In this document: piece after piece, positions 8,539 to 18,436 of the stretch
How the letters are laid out: every line of letters starts with the position of its first letter
Numbering within the stretch: position 1 is the stretch's first letter
Assembly: GCF_007746795.1 (NCBI RefSeq)
Contig: NZ_CP036343.1
Span: forward strand, 6,400,357-6,464,356
Length of the DNA: 64,000 bases
Source of the DNA: Gimesia algae
GTDB lineage: Bacteria > Planctomycetota > Planctomycetia > Planctomycetales > Planctomycetaceae
Reading direction: 5' to 3'
The notes under the pieces: generated by a model
Told to the model about the DNA's origin: nothing
Seen by the model: only the letters and a program-made list of their open reading frames with translations
Database searches by the model: none
Made by a program: the position numbers and the translations under genes

Positions 8539-10263
8539 TCAATTGGAGGTTTCTGAAGTGATATCTTCCGAAATGCTGACTGCTTTTTCCACGCCGGAAA
8601 TCAGTTGATCGAGGCGGAACGGCTTGTAGAGAACGCATTTCAGTCCCAATTGTCGGGCTTTGACGATCGAGTGCGTGGGATCGTAACCAAATCCTGTCAT
8701 CAGGATGACAGGCAGGTGCTCATGAATCTCCCGGATCTGGGCGAAGCATTCGTACCCGTTCATATCGGGCAGCCGGATATCGGCGATGACCACATCATAA
8801 TGAAAGCTGCGGACCATCAGGAATGCTTCTTCTCCATCGTGAGCGGTTTCTACCTCACAGCCCAGTCGGCCCAGCAGTTCATGTGCTGCCCGTCTGACAG
8901 TGGCATCACTGTCGACGACCAGAATCCGCTTGTTGACCAGTTTGGGATTCACCTGTCTCATCGTGGGCACTTTATGATGATGAGGTGCCTGGGGAGCCAT
9001 TTCGTCTCCCACCTGTTGAATCAGTTGCTTAATGTGACGAGTATCTTTAAGGATACGCTGCAATCGCTCGCACACACTTGGCTCGTGACCGATATACCGC
9101 TCCAGAATCCAGGCCGTATCGTTGAGGATCTCATCCACCGGATCAACGACCCCACGCATAATTAATTCCGTACTGGCAGAGGCCGTCGTCAGTTTTTCGA
9201 CAACCAGCAGATCCAGTGTATTTAAAGCAATCGCGACTTCGCGACTGAACAGCTCAAGAAAGTGCAGATCATTTTCGTCAAAGGCACCCGCGTGCGGGCT
9301 TTCCACATTGAAGGTTCCCAGCACTTCATCGTGCAGATTCAGGGGAACCGTCAGGGAGCTGCGGGCATCGGGAGCGCCTGTCATATACAGGGGGTCGTGT
9401 GCCGTGTCTTCGCAGAGATAACTTTTTCCCGTGGCGGCAACAAAGCCGGTCACGCCGTTCGCTTCGGGATCTGCATAAAGTGTGCGGTTGGTCGCCACCT
9501 GCTCCATGCCGACGGCGAGGAGCACATCCAGCCGATTCGAGGCTTTATCCAACAGACGAATTTCCACGGTTTCAAATTCAAGCAGATCCTGAGTGTAATG
9601 CAGGATTTTGGCTTTGAGGAGTTCGATGCGATCTTCGGTCGTCATCTCGAAAATTTCTTCGGGAGACAGATCGCCGAGCTCAAGTCCTGCCTGATAGATG
9701 GCATTGAGTTTCTGGCGCTGTAATACTTCTTCAGAGATATCACGCACGCTGGCCACCAGATAAGCGGGCTCCTGTTGACTGTCAGGAGAGGTCAGGACGG
9801 GCATGACTTCGACATCGAAATAGCTCTTATCTCCCACCCGCAGTCCGCTCTTGGCAATCTTGCGTGTGGAGAAGGCTGTATGAAACGGGCTGAAATCAGG
9901 ACCCAGAATTTCGGGGGCGCCAAAGGCATCGTAGAAGGAATGACCAATCAGTGAATCTTCCTGACCGCAGAGCTGGCTCAGCTGATGATTCGACCAGATG
10001 ATACGCAGGTCGACATCCAGAACGACCACAGCATGTGGCAGAAATTCCAGAAGTGTACCCGACTGAATTAAAGCCAGAGGTAAGGTACCGGAAGTGGCTG
10101 GAACGACCAGAGCAGAAATGTTTCCCTGATCAAATTCGGCGATGCCTTCCGCCAGATTCTCCGAGGTTACAACCAGATAGTCTTCATTGGTGAACTGTTC
10201 TCGCAACTCAGAAGTCTGGTCATCTGAGGGCCCACAGAAGAGAATTTTTTGCGGATTGGTCAC
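8539..10263 (-). CDS. PAS-GAF sensor with C-terminal response-regulator receiver domain
   Basis: 574 residues. The first ~75 resemble a degenerate receiver. A PAS domain follows (about 75-190: LLEFLPHAVVVLDVDLRIIWSN to VASVRDISEE), then a GAF domain (about 205-365, containing the GVTGFVAATGKSYLCED stretch), then a helical linker. A complete C-terminal receiver runs from about 445 to 565: acidic pair in VVDSD, phospho-acceptor Asp in VVIADIRLPDMNG, Thr in ILMTGFG and Lys in LYKPF. No HATPase_c domain is present, so it is not a kinase; it must be phosphorylated by, or signal to, another protein. It stands alone on its strand. Confidence 0.9.
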   Translation of the reverse strand: MTNPQKILFCGPSDDQTSELREQFTNEDYLVVTSENLAEGIAEFDQGNISALVVPATSGTLPLALIQSGTLLEFLPHAVVVLDVDLRIIWSNHQLSQLCGQEDSLIGHSFYDAFGAPEILGPDFSPFHTAFSTRKIAKSGLRVGDKSYFDVEVMPVLTSPDSQQEPAYLVASVRDISEEVLQRQKLNAIYQAGLELGDLSPEEIFEMTTEDRIELLKAKILHYTQDLLEFETVEIRLLDKASNRLDVLLAVGMEQVATNRTLYADPEANGVTGFVAATGKSYLCEDTAHDPLYMTGAPDARSSLTVPLNLHDEVLGTFNVESPHAGAFDENDLHFLELFSREVAIALNTLDLLVVEKLTTASASTELIMRGVVDPVDEILNDTAWILERYIGHEPSVCERLQRILKDTRHIKQLIQQVGDEMAPQAPHHHKVPTMRQVNPKLVNKRILVVDSDATVRRAAHELLGRLGCEVETAHDGEEAFLMVRSFHYDVVIADIRLPDMNGYECFAQIREIHEHLPVILMTGFGYDPTHSIVKARQLGLKCVLYKPFRLDQLISGVEKAVSISEDITSETSN

Positions 10264-10674
10264 TACGAAAACAGCCTTTGTCCACTAAGACGTTTGATGC
10301 TTCACTTGATGTTGTATCACAAACGGGGGCACCTGTTGTTCCGACGAGTTTGATTTGTAGTAACAACCGGATAAAAAACAAGATGCCACAGTCTTGTATT
10401 ACGCAGATTCAGGTACGATTGATAGAATTCTCGCCCTGGTTTTTATGCTTTTCACCAAAATCTTGAACAACATAAACAGTATAACGATATCGTACCTATG
10501 AAATCGGCTTTCTGTCAGCCAAAATTAAGATCCAACGAACGGAATCTGGGAATTTCTGCAAATACTGCTCGATTCCGGATATTTTTTCTCAAGTTTTTCC
10601 GCCTCTTTTAAAGATTGATCCCGTTTCCTGCGAACCGTTTCACAAACCTGCCGCCGCAAAAAGAATGACAGCAA
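10264..10674. other. Intergenic region between divergent genes
   Basis: 411 bases separate the sensor-receiver gene from the lipid kinase gene. It is AT-rich and contains a short palindrome ACGATATCGT near 10484. No convincing paired -35/-10 promoter, RNA hairpin or coding frame could be supported; it presumably holds both divergent promoters. Confidence 0.5.
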
Positions 10675-11550
10675 ATGAGTTTACCCTGGGTCGCCATCCA
10701 AAGAAATCCGATCTCCGGTACAGGAAACCGTGCTTCGCTGATCATGGATCTGATCCGACACCTGAAGCAAAAAGGTATCAGGCCGCGTCTGTTTTCCAAT
10801 CGGGAACGAATGCAGGAACTGCTGCAAAACCATTCCACAGCAGCCCCGCCATTGTGCGTCGTTGCCGCGGGCGGAGATGGGACCGTCCAGGACCTGATCA
10901 ACCGGTATCCTGAACAGCGGATCGCGATTCTCCCACTGGGAACCGAAAACCTGATGGCCCGGTATCTGGGCATTCGCAAATCAGGCGTCTTCGTCGCGGA
11001 GATGATCAGCCAGGGTGCAACACGTGAAGTCGACCTGTGCCAGATGCAGCACCAGCGTTTTATCCTGATGGCAAGTGTGGGCTTTGACGCCGCAGTAGTA
11101 GCAGATCTGACCGAATTCCGGAAAGGAAATATATCCCACCTGAGTTATCTGAAACCAGTCTGGCGGACCATACGTTCCTATCCGTATGAACCACTGTTGA
11201 TCTCCACAGGTCAGAGCACCGCAGAGATCACCGCTTACCATGCCATCGTTGTGAACATTCCCGTCTATGGACTGAATCTGAATTTTTCTCCTTCAGCAAA
11301 GGATGAGGATGGACTGCTCGACCTGATCGTGTTTAAGAGAAAAGGGCTGTTCAGCACCCTGAAATACCTGTACCAGATTGTACGTGGCTCACATTTGAAA
11401 TCGCCTGATGTACAACGAATTCAGACAGATCGCATTCAGATTCGCTCCGCGAAACCGGTTCCCGTTCAGACCGACGGTGATGCTTCAGGTCTGACACCGT
11501 TGGAAATCACTGTTCTCCCCCGGGCAGGCCGATTTATCGTCCCTTGCTGA
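10675..11550 (+). CDS. Diacylglycerol/sphingosine kinase-like lipid kinase (YegS/DagK fold)
   Basis: 291 residues, typical for the DAGK catalytic-domain family. It has the NPISG nucleotide-site motif at 11-15, the GGDGT signature at residues 66-70, the [14 protein letters not shown] motif near 90, and a C-terminal half rich in beta strands ending with QTDGDASG. It would phosphorylate a lipid alcohol such as diacylglycerol at the inner membrane face, using ATP. Substrate specificity cannot be read from the sequence. The kdsA gene follows 67 bases downstream, so both may belong to envelope-lipid metabolism. Confidence 0.92.
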   Translation: MSLPWVAIQRNPISGTGNRASLIMDLIRHLKQKGIRPRLFSNRERMQELLQNHSTAAPPLCVVAAGGDGTVQDLINRYPEQRIAILPLGTENLMARYLGIRKSGVFVAEMISQGATREVDLCQMQHQRFILMASVGFDAAVVADLTEFRKGNISHLSYLKPVWRTIRSYPYEPLLISTGQSTAEITAYHAIVVNIPVYGLNLNFSPSAKDEDGLLDLIVFKRKGLFSTLKYLYQIVRGSHLKSPDVQRIQTDRIQIRSAKPVPVQTDGDASGLTPLEITVLPRAGRFIVPC

Positions 11551-11617
11551 ACCTGGCGAATTCCACCATAATTCCCGAAGCATCATTACAAGTAATACTG
11601 TTGGAAAGGATTCACAG

Positions 11618-12478
11618 GTGTCACAAAATCCAGTATCAATTGGTCAGGTTCAATGCGGGAAAAATCTTCCACTGGTCTTCATTGCCGGGCCTTGTGTGAT
11701 TGAAAGTGAAGAGCTGGTACTGACCACAGCCAGGCGACTTGCTGAAATCGCTTCGAAAGAAAACCTGTCGCTGATTTTCAAATGCAGTTTCGATAAAGCC
11801 AATCGGACCAGTGTCGACAGCTTTCGAGGCCCGGGTCTTGAACGTGGCCTGGAGATCCTGGCGAAAGTAAAACAGGAAACCGGCCTGGAAGTCACGACCG
11901 ACATCCATGAACCGTGCCAGGCGGCTTCTGCTGCTGAGGTCTGTCGGATTTTACAGATCCCCGCATTTCTGGCACGTCAGACCGATTTACTGGAAGCGGC
12001 ATCCAAAGCGGCGATTAAATATGAGGGCGTGGTGAATATCAAAAAGCCGCAGTTTGTGGCTCCCGAAGACTGTATTCATGCGGTGAAAAAATGCGAAGCG
12101 TTCGGGCTGGACCGACTGATGCTGACCGAACGGGGAACGACATTCGGTTACGGTCGGCTGGTGAACGATCTGCGCTGCATTCCGATCATGCAGCAGATGG
12201 GCCCCCCTGTGATTTTTGATGCCACCCATAGTGTCCAGACACCAGGGGGAAAATCAACGGGGGGAGATCGCGAAATGATTCCATTTCTGGCGCGGGCAGC
12301 TGTGGCCTGTGGCTGTGATGGAATCTTTGCAGAAACGCATCCCGATCCTTCACAGGCGCTCAGTGATGGGCCGAATATGCTCCCGCTGGATGATTTCACC
12401 GGTTTCGCGCTCCAGATGCAGAGATTCCGCGATCTGTTCAATGAAATCGGTGGGGCATCAGACATTCCATCTGCTTGA
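11618..12478 (+). CDS. kdsA: 3-deoxy-8-phosphooctulonate synthase (KDO-8-P synthase)
   Basis: 286 residues. It condenses phosphoenolpyruvate with arabinose 5-phosphate to KDO-8-phosphate (EC 2.5.1.55) for lipopolysaccharide core. Signatures are [58 protein letters not shown] and [15 protein letters not shown]. Cys26 in GPC marks the metal-dependent class (E. coli has Asn at this place). The start is a GTG at 11618 with GGAAAGGA seven bases upstream; no ATG fits. Its presence supports a Gram-negative, LPS-making envelope. Confidence 0.97.
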   Translation: MSQNPVSIGQVQCGKNLPLVFIAGPCVIESEELVLTTARRLAEIASKENLSLIFKCSFDKANRTSVDSFRGPGLERGLEILAKVKQETGLEVTTDIHEPCQAASAAEVCRILQIPAFLARQTDLLEAASKAAIKYEGVVNIKKPQFVAPEDCIHAVKKCEAFGLDRLMLTERGTTFGYGRLVNDLRCIPIMQQMGPPVIFDATHSVQTPGGKSTGGDREMIPFLARAAVACGCDGIFAETHPDPSQALSDGPNMLPLDDFTGFALQMQRFRDLFNEIGGASDIPSA

Positions 12479-12619
12479 AAATTGGTTATAGTATGTGGTA
12501 CAGCGTGTACTCCTCTGATATTCATTGAAATTCCATCCAGAGGTTTTACTGATCTTTGATAGACACAGCCCCGTCTTCTGTAAGACGGAACTGTATAGTA
12601 CCACGAAGCCACAACTGAT

Positions 12620-14308
12620 ATGACATTCTCGAATCTGACACGATGCATCTCTGCTTCCCGCCTGGGGTTGATTACTGGTGTTTGCTGTTTTGCACTGTTC
12701 ATTTCTATTCCAGGCTGTAAGGAAAAGACCTCGACGGCACCGCCTGCAAAAAATGCCAAATCCCAGACAACAGCCAGTAAATCGAGTTCAACCAGTCAGA
12801 ACGGTTCTGAATGTGATACTTACATTGATAACACGATGAGCATGCTGGAGCCGGAACGACTGGGAATCAGCTCGTTCGTGGTTCGTGCCGTGGGACTGTT
12901 GAATCAGTGGGCATCGAAATGTGGAAATTTTGATGCTGATAAACCTGCCTTGACGGATTCTCAGAAGCCATTTTTCAAAAAGTACCTGGGAGAAGCCCAG
13001 CTGGCGAAAATGGACCTGGTACGATTTACGGAGTCTGATGCCAAATTCATCCGTGATTCACAACTTTTTAACGGTATGGTCAACGCCGCCATTGAAGGCA
13101 AGTCGAATGATGTCGAACGCGTGACGGCTGCTTTCTATTACTGCATGAGTAATGTGTCTCTCATTACAAACAAACAAAATGTGCTCCCGTTGTCTCCCTA
13201 TGAAATCTGCATTCTGGGTGCCGCTTCTGCAGAACAACGCGCCTGGATTTATATCGACATGCTCAGGCAACTGCGACTGGACGCTGTTCTGTTAAAGCCT
13301 GCCAAAGAGTCTCCTTATAAATTACTCGTAGGCGTCCTGCTGGACGAAAACATTTACCTGTTTGATCCCGTACTGGGTCTGCCGATTCCAGCGAAAGATC
13401 AACCTGCCGATGCGGTCCTGATTCCGAACCCGGCAACCCTGGCCGATGTATTGAAATCTCCCGCTATTCTGAAAGACTTTTATGGAGAAGAGGCGGCGAA
13501 CCGCTTTTCAGCCGAAGAACTGAAAGCCCCCCAGGTTCTCATCATAGGACGCAGCTGTGAATGGTCGACCCGCATGCGGCGTCTGGAAGATTCGCTGTCG
13601 CGCAAGCAGACCTTCGTCCTGTTCCGCAATCTGGAAGAATTAAAAGGTGATCCCGGTTTTATCTCGCATCTACAGACAATCGGAAAAGGGATTCTGAAAG
13701 ACGCGGAAATCAAAGTTTCGGAATATCCCGATAACGAGATCAATGCCAGCGAAGCCGTCACTGGTGATCTGGAGAAACGGATTGCTTCGGTCAAATTACC
13801 ATTTAACGCTCCGGTACCTTATGATGTGAAATTGAGAAAAGAGACCAAAGACGGTTTTGTCGTGCCCTGGGGTGCCCCCACAAAGAAATTACTGAAAACG
13901 AGAACCGTTCAGTTGCTGGGAGACCAGAAATCCGCGATCGAAAGTTATGTCACGACGCGACTTGAATCTGGTTTTCCTTCCGACCTGATTGTCCCCCAGA
14001 AAACGCGATTGATGCACGGAATGGCAGCCCACGAGGCTACTTATTTTCTAGGATTAGGTCAATATCTGCTGGGGGAAGACGCTGCCGCCAGTCAGGCGTT
14101 TAATGATTATTTTCGACTCTATCCCGGTGTCAATCCCGAGCGCACAATCGCAGCGATTTATCTGATGGCATTCAGTGATGCAAAATCGGGGAAACTTTCC
14201 AGCGCGATTTTAACCGTCGGTGAAAATAAGCCTCCCGCAGCACTCAAACCGGCGTTCCGCTACCTGGAAAAACGGTGGCGTGCGATTCGCGACAATGCGT
14301 CGAAATAA
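12620..14308 (+). CDS. Predicted lipoprotein with transglutaminase-like region
   Basis: 562 residues. The N-terminus ends in the lipobox SIPGC near residue 33, preceded by a hydrophobic stretch, so it should be an exported lipoprotein. A Ser/Thr/Lys-rich linker follows. Around residues 190-255 the pattern YEICILGAASAEQRAW, then MLRQLRLDAVLL and YLFDPVLGLPIPA, resembles the transglutaminase-like domains of large planctomycete lipoproteins, but the catalytic Cys is not obvious (Cys lies in the preceding YEICIL). The C-terminal quarter looks TPR-like (GLGQYLLGEDAAASQAFNDYF). Function unknown. Confidence 0.7.
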   Translation: MTFSNLTRCISASRLGLITGVCCFALFISIPGCKEKTSTAPPAKNAKSQTTASKSSSTSQNGSECDTYIDNTMSMLEPERLGISSFVVRAVGLLNQWASKCGNFDADKPALTDSQKPFFKKYLGEAQLAKMDLVRFTESDAKFIRDSQLFNGMVNAAIEGKSNDVERVTAAFYYCMSNVSLITNKQNVLPLSPYEICILGAASAEQRAWIYIDMLRQLRLDAVLLKPAKESPYKLLVGVLLDENIYLFDPVLGLPIPAKDQPADAVLIPNPATLADVLKSPAILKDFYGEEAANRFSAEELKAPQVLIIGRSCEWSTRMRRLEDSLSRKQTFVLFRNLEELKGDPGFISHLQTIGKGILKDAEIKVSEYPDNEINASEAVTGDLEKRIASVKLPFNAPVPYDVKLRKETKDGFVVPWGAPTKKLLKTRTVQLLGDQKSAIESYVTTRLESGFPSDLIVPQKTRLMHGMAAHEATYFLGLGQYLLGEDAAASQAFNDYFRLYPGVNPERTIAAIYLMAFSDAKSGKLSSAILTVGENKPPAALKPAFRYLEKRWRAIRDNASK

Positions 14309-14349
14309 TAAACTCTTAATGCGACACTCCTCCAATTGAAATCTGAGTC

Positions 14350-15390
14350 ATGCTTGCCTTCCTCCGTCGTCGCTGGTTTTTAGTCTGTATTACCATTGTG
14401 ATTACGATCGGCGTCTATGCAGGCCATGAAGGATCTCAGGAAACACTTTCACAGGTCAAGCAGTTCATCCGACCTTCTTGGTTGACGGCGATTGTCCTGT
14501 TTCTGATGTCGCTGAGCCTGAACTCCGAACACCTGCTGACTTCGATTAAAAAACCAGGGCCACTGATCCTGTCTCTGGCAACGAATGTGGTTCTACTGCC
14601 CCTCATTGCCTGGGCGTTATTGCCACTTCAACTGTCGGCTGATTTTGGTATTGGGCTGATTATCATGGCCTGTGTGCCCTGCACCTTGTGTGGTGCATCG
14701 GTCTGGACCCGTCGCGGAGGAGGTAATGATGGCGTCTCCCTGATGGTCACCATGATCACCAACGGTGCCTGCTTTATTACGGTTCCGTTCTGGATCCTGC
14801 TGATTACGTCGCGGGAAGTGGAATTTGATCGGATCGCCATGATTACCAAACTCTTCTATGCGGCGATGCTGCCTGTCGTCTTCGGACAGATTCTCCGGAT
14901 GAACCAGCGGATCAAAGCGTTTGCGGACGGGATTACCTCCCGACTGGGAACCGTGGCGCTGGTCTTTGTGCTGTTTATGGTTCTGCTGGCAGCAGTGCAG
15001 ACCGGATATGGTATCCAGACCTCCGAATTAGGCATCTCGCTGGCAGCGGTTGCCGTGGTGTGGATCAGTTGTATCGTGGTGCATGTCAGCGGATTCGCCG
15101 CCAATCTGCTGTTGGGAAAAACCTTGGGTTTTGCCCCTCGCGATCGGATTGCCAGCGCAATTGCCGGCAGTCAGAAGACATTGCCGATCGCCGTCTTCGT
15201 CGCCACCGATGCCTCGATGTTTGGAAATGCGGGGATTCCGTCCGCCGTCTTTCCGCTGCTGATGTTTCACACGTCGCAGTTCTTTATCGATACGATCCTG
15301 GCTGATCGACATCGCGAGAAATATTTTGAAGCTGAACTGTCACAATCTGAAATTGAGGCGGAACCGAGCCTGACGGCCTGCGAACAGTAG
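14350..15390 (+). CDS. Bile acid:sodium symporter (BASS)-family transporter, SBF-like
   Basis: 346 residues with about nine to ten hydrophobic segments spanning most of the length. Features of the SBF/YfeH type are visible: FIRPSWLTAIVLFLMSLSL, GNDGVSLMVTMITN in the crossover region, and a SQKTLPIAVFVA motif near residue 277. It is a secondary transporter for an organic anion, probably with sodium, in the inner membrane; the natural substrate is unknown. It follows the lipoprotein gene by 41 bases and is convergent with the XRE-cupin gene only nine bases away. Confidence 0.9.
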   Translation: MLAFLRRRWFLVCITIVITIGVYAGHEGSQETLSQVKQFIRPSWLTAIVLFLMSLSLNSEHLLTSIKKPGPLILSLATNVVLLPLIAWALLPLQLSADFGIGLIIMACVPCTLCGASVWTRRGGGNDGVSLMVTMITNGACFITVPFWILLITSREVEFDRIAMITKLFYAAMLPVVFGQILRMNQRIKAFADGITSRLGTVALVFVLFMVLLAAVQTGYGIQTSELGISLAAVAVVWISCIVVHVSGFAANLLLGKTLGFAPRDRIASAIAGSQKTLPIAVFVATDASMFGNAGIPSAVFPLLMFHTSQFFIDTILADRHREKYFEAELSQSEIEAEPSLTACEQ

Positions 15391-15399
15391 CCAGCCTCC

Positions 15400-16020
15400 T
15401 CATTTGTTCTGGTAAATGACCACCAGAAACAGGACCGCTTCACCACGTCCGACGTTGATAATTGCATGTGGTACGTCGACGCGATAGCTGGCGGAATCTC
15501 CGGGCTCCAGCAAAGTGGTGTCCTCTCCCGAATTGACCTGGACTTTTCCTTTTTCGACTGTCAGGAATTCTCGGGTGCCCCGAAAGTGCGGCGCACTCTG
15601 CAGTTTTCCACTGGCATGCAGCTGAACCTCGTAGAACTCCACATCCTTTTCCAGGTGCAGGGGAGAGAGCGTACGAATGCGGCATTCTGAATCGGAACGG
15701 TAATGAAACGTCCGATCCTCAGCACGGATCACTTCAATCGAAGAGGTAGAAACCGGGGCTTCGACCAGTTCACCTAATGCAATACCGAAAGCCTGAGAGA
15801 TCCGCACGGTCACAGCCAGTGTCGGGTTCGCTTCACCACGCTCAATCTGGCTGAGCATCGAACGACTCACGCCACACGCAGCCGAGAGAGAATCAAGGGA
15901 CCAGCCCCGCTCTTTGCGCAGTTCCCGCACGCGCTGAGAAAGCTGCCCGCTGATTTCATCGGGTGACAACTCGGAACCGGCTGTCGCAGCAGGCTGTTTT
16001 CTGGCGGGATTTGCCGACAT
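15400..16020 (-). CDS. XRE-family transcriptional regulator with C-terminal cupin domain
   Basis: 206 residues. An XRE helix-turn-helix is at about 27-85 (LRKERGWSLDSLSAACGVSRSMLSQIERGEANPTL). A small cupin domain occupies about 110-203 (FYEVQLHASG, HFRGTREFLTVEKG, LLEPGDSASYRVDVPHAI). This two-domain build is that of regulators of amino-acid or polyamine metabolism such as PuuR, where the cupin binds the effector. It is divergent from tdh-kbl across a 135-base region with three GGATA boxes, so it probably controls threonine breakdown. That assignment rests on position. Confidence 0.93.
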   Translation of the reverse strand: MSANPARKQPAATAGSELSPDEISGQLSQRVRELRKERGWSLDSLSAACGVSRSMLSQIERGEANPTLAVTVRISQAFGIALGELVEAPVSTSSIEVIRAEDRTFHYRSDSECRIRTLSPLHLEKDVEFYEVQLHASGKLQSAPHFRGTREFLTVEKGKVQVNSGEDTTLLEPGDSASYRVDVPHAIINVGRGEAVLFLVVIYQNK

Positions 16021-16035
16021 GACATCACAATCCAG

Positions 16036-16093
16036 TATAACGGATATTTACTCTTGCAAATTGGATACACAGTTTCTATTATAATGGATATTA
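16036..16093. promoter_or_regulatory. Candidate operator: three GGATA boxes between XRE-cupin gene and tdh
   Basis: Three same-strand boxes, GGATA at 16042, 16063 and 16086, are spaced 21 and 23 bases, about two helical turns. The outer two share a longer direct repeat TATAAYGGATATT (16036-16048 and 16080-16092). The second contains a TATAAT that may be a -10 element for tdh. The arrangement suggests an operator for the neighbouring XRE regulator; this is inferred from pattern and position. Confidence 0.45.
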
Positions 16094-16155
16094 AGTCGAT
16101 ATAAAGGATTCTCCCGCGTTAATTTTTCCAATTTTCCCGAGTGGTGGGTTCAATC

Positions 16156-17187
16156 ATGAAAGCATTGGTCAAAAAAGAGTCAAAGCCGGGGCTTTGGCTG
16201 GAAGACGTTCCTGTTCCCACCATCGGCATCAACGATGTGCTGATCAAAGTCGACCGCACGGGGATTTGCGGGACGGACGTGCATATTTATAAATGGGACG
16301 ACTGGGCTCAGAAGACAATTCCCGTCCCGATGGTAGTGGGGCATGAATTTGTCGGCGAAATCGTGGAGATCGGTTCGAATGTCGTCGACTACACACCGGG
16401 AGAAATCGTGAGTGGTGAAGGGCACGTGGTGTGTGGACGCTGTCGCAACTGCTTTGCGGGACGCCGACATCTGTGTGCTCATACGCGGGGCGTAGGCGTC
16501 AATCGACCTGGTGCCTTTGCAGAATACATTTCTCTGCCGATGACGAACATCTGGCATCATGATGAATCGATTGACCGTGACGTCGCTTCCATTTTCGATC
16601 CGTTTGGGAACGCTGTGCACACAGCCCTCTCGTTTTATGTGCTGGGAGAAGATGTACTCATCACGGGAGCCGGCCCGATTGGTGTGATGGCAGCCGCCGT
16701 TGTGAAACACGCGGGTGCCCGGCATGTGGTAGTGACGGATGTGAACCCGTATCGTCTCGACCTGGCGCGTAAGATGGGCGCGACGCTGGCACTGGATGTC
16801 CGTGAGAACAAAATCGCAGATGCACAACAGCAACTGGGCATGACAGAAGGCTTTGATGTCGGTCTGGAAATGTCGGGTAATCCACAGGCGTTTCGGGACA
16901 TGCTGAATAACATGTGTCATGGCGGTAAGATTGCCATGCTGGGAATTCCTGAAAAGGAAATTGCGATCGACTGGAATCTGGTTGTATTTAACATGCTGAC
17001 CCTGAAAGGGATCTACGGTCGCGAAATGTACGAGACCTGGTATAAGATGACAGTCATGCTGCAGAGCGGACTGGATATCAGTCCGATCATCACACACCGC
17101 TTCCATGCCAGCGAATATGAAGCGGGCTTTGAAGTCATGATGTCGGGTCAGTCAGGGAAAGTGATTCTTGACTGGAATAATATTTAA
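16156..17187 (+). CDS. tdh: L-threonine 3-dehydrogenase
   Basis: 343 residues from the ATG at 16156; a GTG at 16141 would add five residues foreign to the family. It oxidises threonine to 2-amino-3-ketobutyrate with NAD (EC 1.1.1.103). The catalytic zinc site is visible ([16 protein letters not shown]), as is the four-cysteine structural zinc lobe [15 protein letters not shown] and the NAD loop [12 protein letters not shown]. The MGIP-like and [11 protein letters not shown] segments near the C-terminus are characteristic of Tdh rather than other zinc dehydrogenases. kbl follows after 59 bases, completing the pathway to glycine and acetyl-CoA. Confidence 0.97.
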   Translation: MKALVKKESKPGLWLEDVPVPTIGINDVLIKVDRTGICGTDVHIYKWDDWAQKTIPVPMVVGHEFVGEIVEIGSNVVDYTPGEIVSGEGHVVCGRCRNCFAGRRHLCAHTRGVGVNRPGAFAEYISLPMTNIWHHDESIDRDVASIFDPFGNAVHTALSFYVLGEDVLITGAGPIGVMAAAVVKHAGARHVVVTDVNPYRLDLARKMGATLALDVRENKIADAQQQLGMTEGFDVGLEMSGNPQAFRDMLNNMCHGGKIAMLGIPEKEIAIDWNLVVFNMLTLKGIYGREMYETWYKMTVMLQSGLDISPIITHRFHASEYEAGFEVMMSGQSGKVILDWNNI

Positions 17188-17246
17188 AGAAGTCCCACGA
17201 ACTCAAACCATAATACGACTAAATAGAATGGAACAGGAATTGTCCC

Positions 17247-18431
17247 ATGTACGGATCATTCAAACAGGAACTGGAACAGGCGCTCGCGACCATCCGTGAG
17301 GAAGGTCTTTATAAGTCAGAGCGGATCATCACGACGCCCCAGGATGCGCATATCCGTGTCGCGGAAGGCGAGCCGGTTCTGAATATGTGTGCCAATAACT
17401 ATCTGGGACTGGCAGAACATCCGGATGTCATTGCCGCCGCCCATGCCGGGCTGGATGAGTGGGGCTACGGACTCTCTTCGGTTCGTTTCATCTGTGGTAC
17501 GCAATCGATTCACAAACAACTGGAACAGAAGCTGAGCCAGTTTCTGGAGACAGAAGATACGATTCTCTACACGTCCTGTTTTGATGCCAACGGCGGATTG
17601 TTTGAAACCCTGCTCACCGCGGAAGATGCGATTATTTCAGATGAACTGAACCATGCCAGTATTATTGATGGTGTGCGACTGTGTAAAGCACAGCGTTTTC
17701 GCTACAAAAACAACAACATGCAGGACCTGGAAGAACAACTGAAAGCAGCATCGTCTGCCCGCTATCGCATGATTGCCACGGACGGGGTATTTTCGATGGA
17801 CGGCTACATTGCCAATCTGCCGGCGATCTGTGATCTCGCGGAAAAATACGATGCACTGGTGATGGTTGACGATTCACATTCCGTCGGCTTTATGGGACAG
17901 CATGGTAAAGGGACACATGAATTCCATGGCGTGATGGACCGGATTGATATCATCACAGGCACATTGGGCAAAGCACTGGGTGGTGCCAGTGGCGGCTATA
18001 CCAGCGGACGTAAAGAGATCATCGAACTCTTAAGACAGCGTTCGCGACCTTACCTGTTTTCGAACTCCGTGGCGCCGGCGATTGTGACGGCATCCATCGC
18101 CGCCATTGACCTGCTGACCGCTTCGACAGAATTACGCGATAAGCTGGAAGCCAATACCAGACACTTCCGTGCAGGAATCTCACAAGTCGGTTTTGAAGTT
18201 CTGCCCGGAGAGCATCCCATCGTGCCAATCATGCTGGGTGACGCGGCACTCGCAGCGCGTGTGGCTGACGCGTTATTGCAGAAAGGCATCTATGTGATCG
18301 GATTCTCGTTCCCGGTGGTTCCCAAAGGGAAAGCCCGAATTCGAACCCAGATCTCAGCCGCCCATTCGATTGAAGACCTGGACTTTGCGATTGAAAAATT
18401 CAAAGAAGTTAAAACGGAAGTCGGGATTTAA
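17247..18431 (+). CDS. kbl: Glycine C-acetyltransferase (2-amino-3-ketobutyrate CoA ligase)
   Basis: 394 residues, normal for Kbl. It is a PLP enzyme of the alpha-oxoamine synthase family that cleaves 2-amino-3-ketobutyrate with CoA to glycine and acetyl-CoA (EC 2.3.1.29). Signatures: [12 protein letters not shown], the [15 protein letters not shown] stretch, [11 protein letters not shown] (PLP-ring contacts), and the Schiff-base lysine in GTLGKALGG. It directly follows tdh on the same strand and its product name fits that partner. It ends only six bases before the stop of a convergent gene. Confidence 0.97.
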   Translation: MYGSFKQELEQALATIREEGLYKSERIITTPQDAHIRVAEGEPVLNMCANNYLGLAEHPDVIAAAHAGLDEWGYGLSSVRFICGTQSIHKQLEQKLSQFLETEDTILYTSCFDANGGLFETLLTAEDAIISDELNHASIIDGVRLCKAQRFRYKNNNMQDLEEQLKAASSARYRMIATDGVFSMDGYIANLPAICDLAEKYDALVMVDDSHSVGFMGQHGKGTHEFHGVMDRIDIITGTLGKALGGASGGYTSGRKEIIELLRQRSRPYLFSNSVAPAIVTASIAAIDLLTASTELRDKLEANTRHFRAGISQVGFEVLPGEHPIVPIMLGDAALAARVADALLQKGIYVIGFSFPVVPKGKARIRTQISAAHSIEDLDFAIEKFKEVKTEVGI

Positions 18432-18436
18432 TTCCG

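Noticed and set aside
16180..17106. 308-codon open frame opposite tdh
   Set aside because: Antisense shadow; His/Arg-rich low-sense composition.
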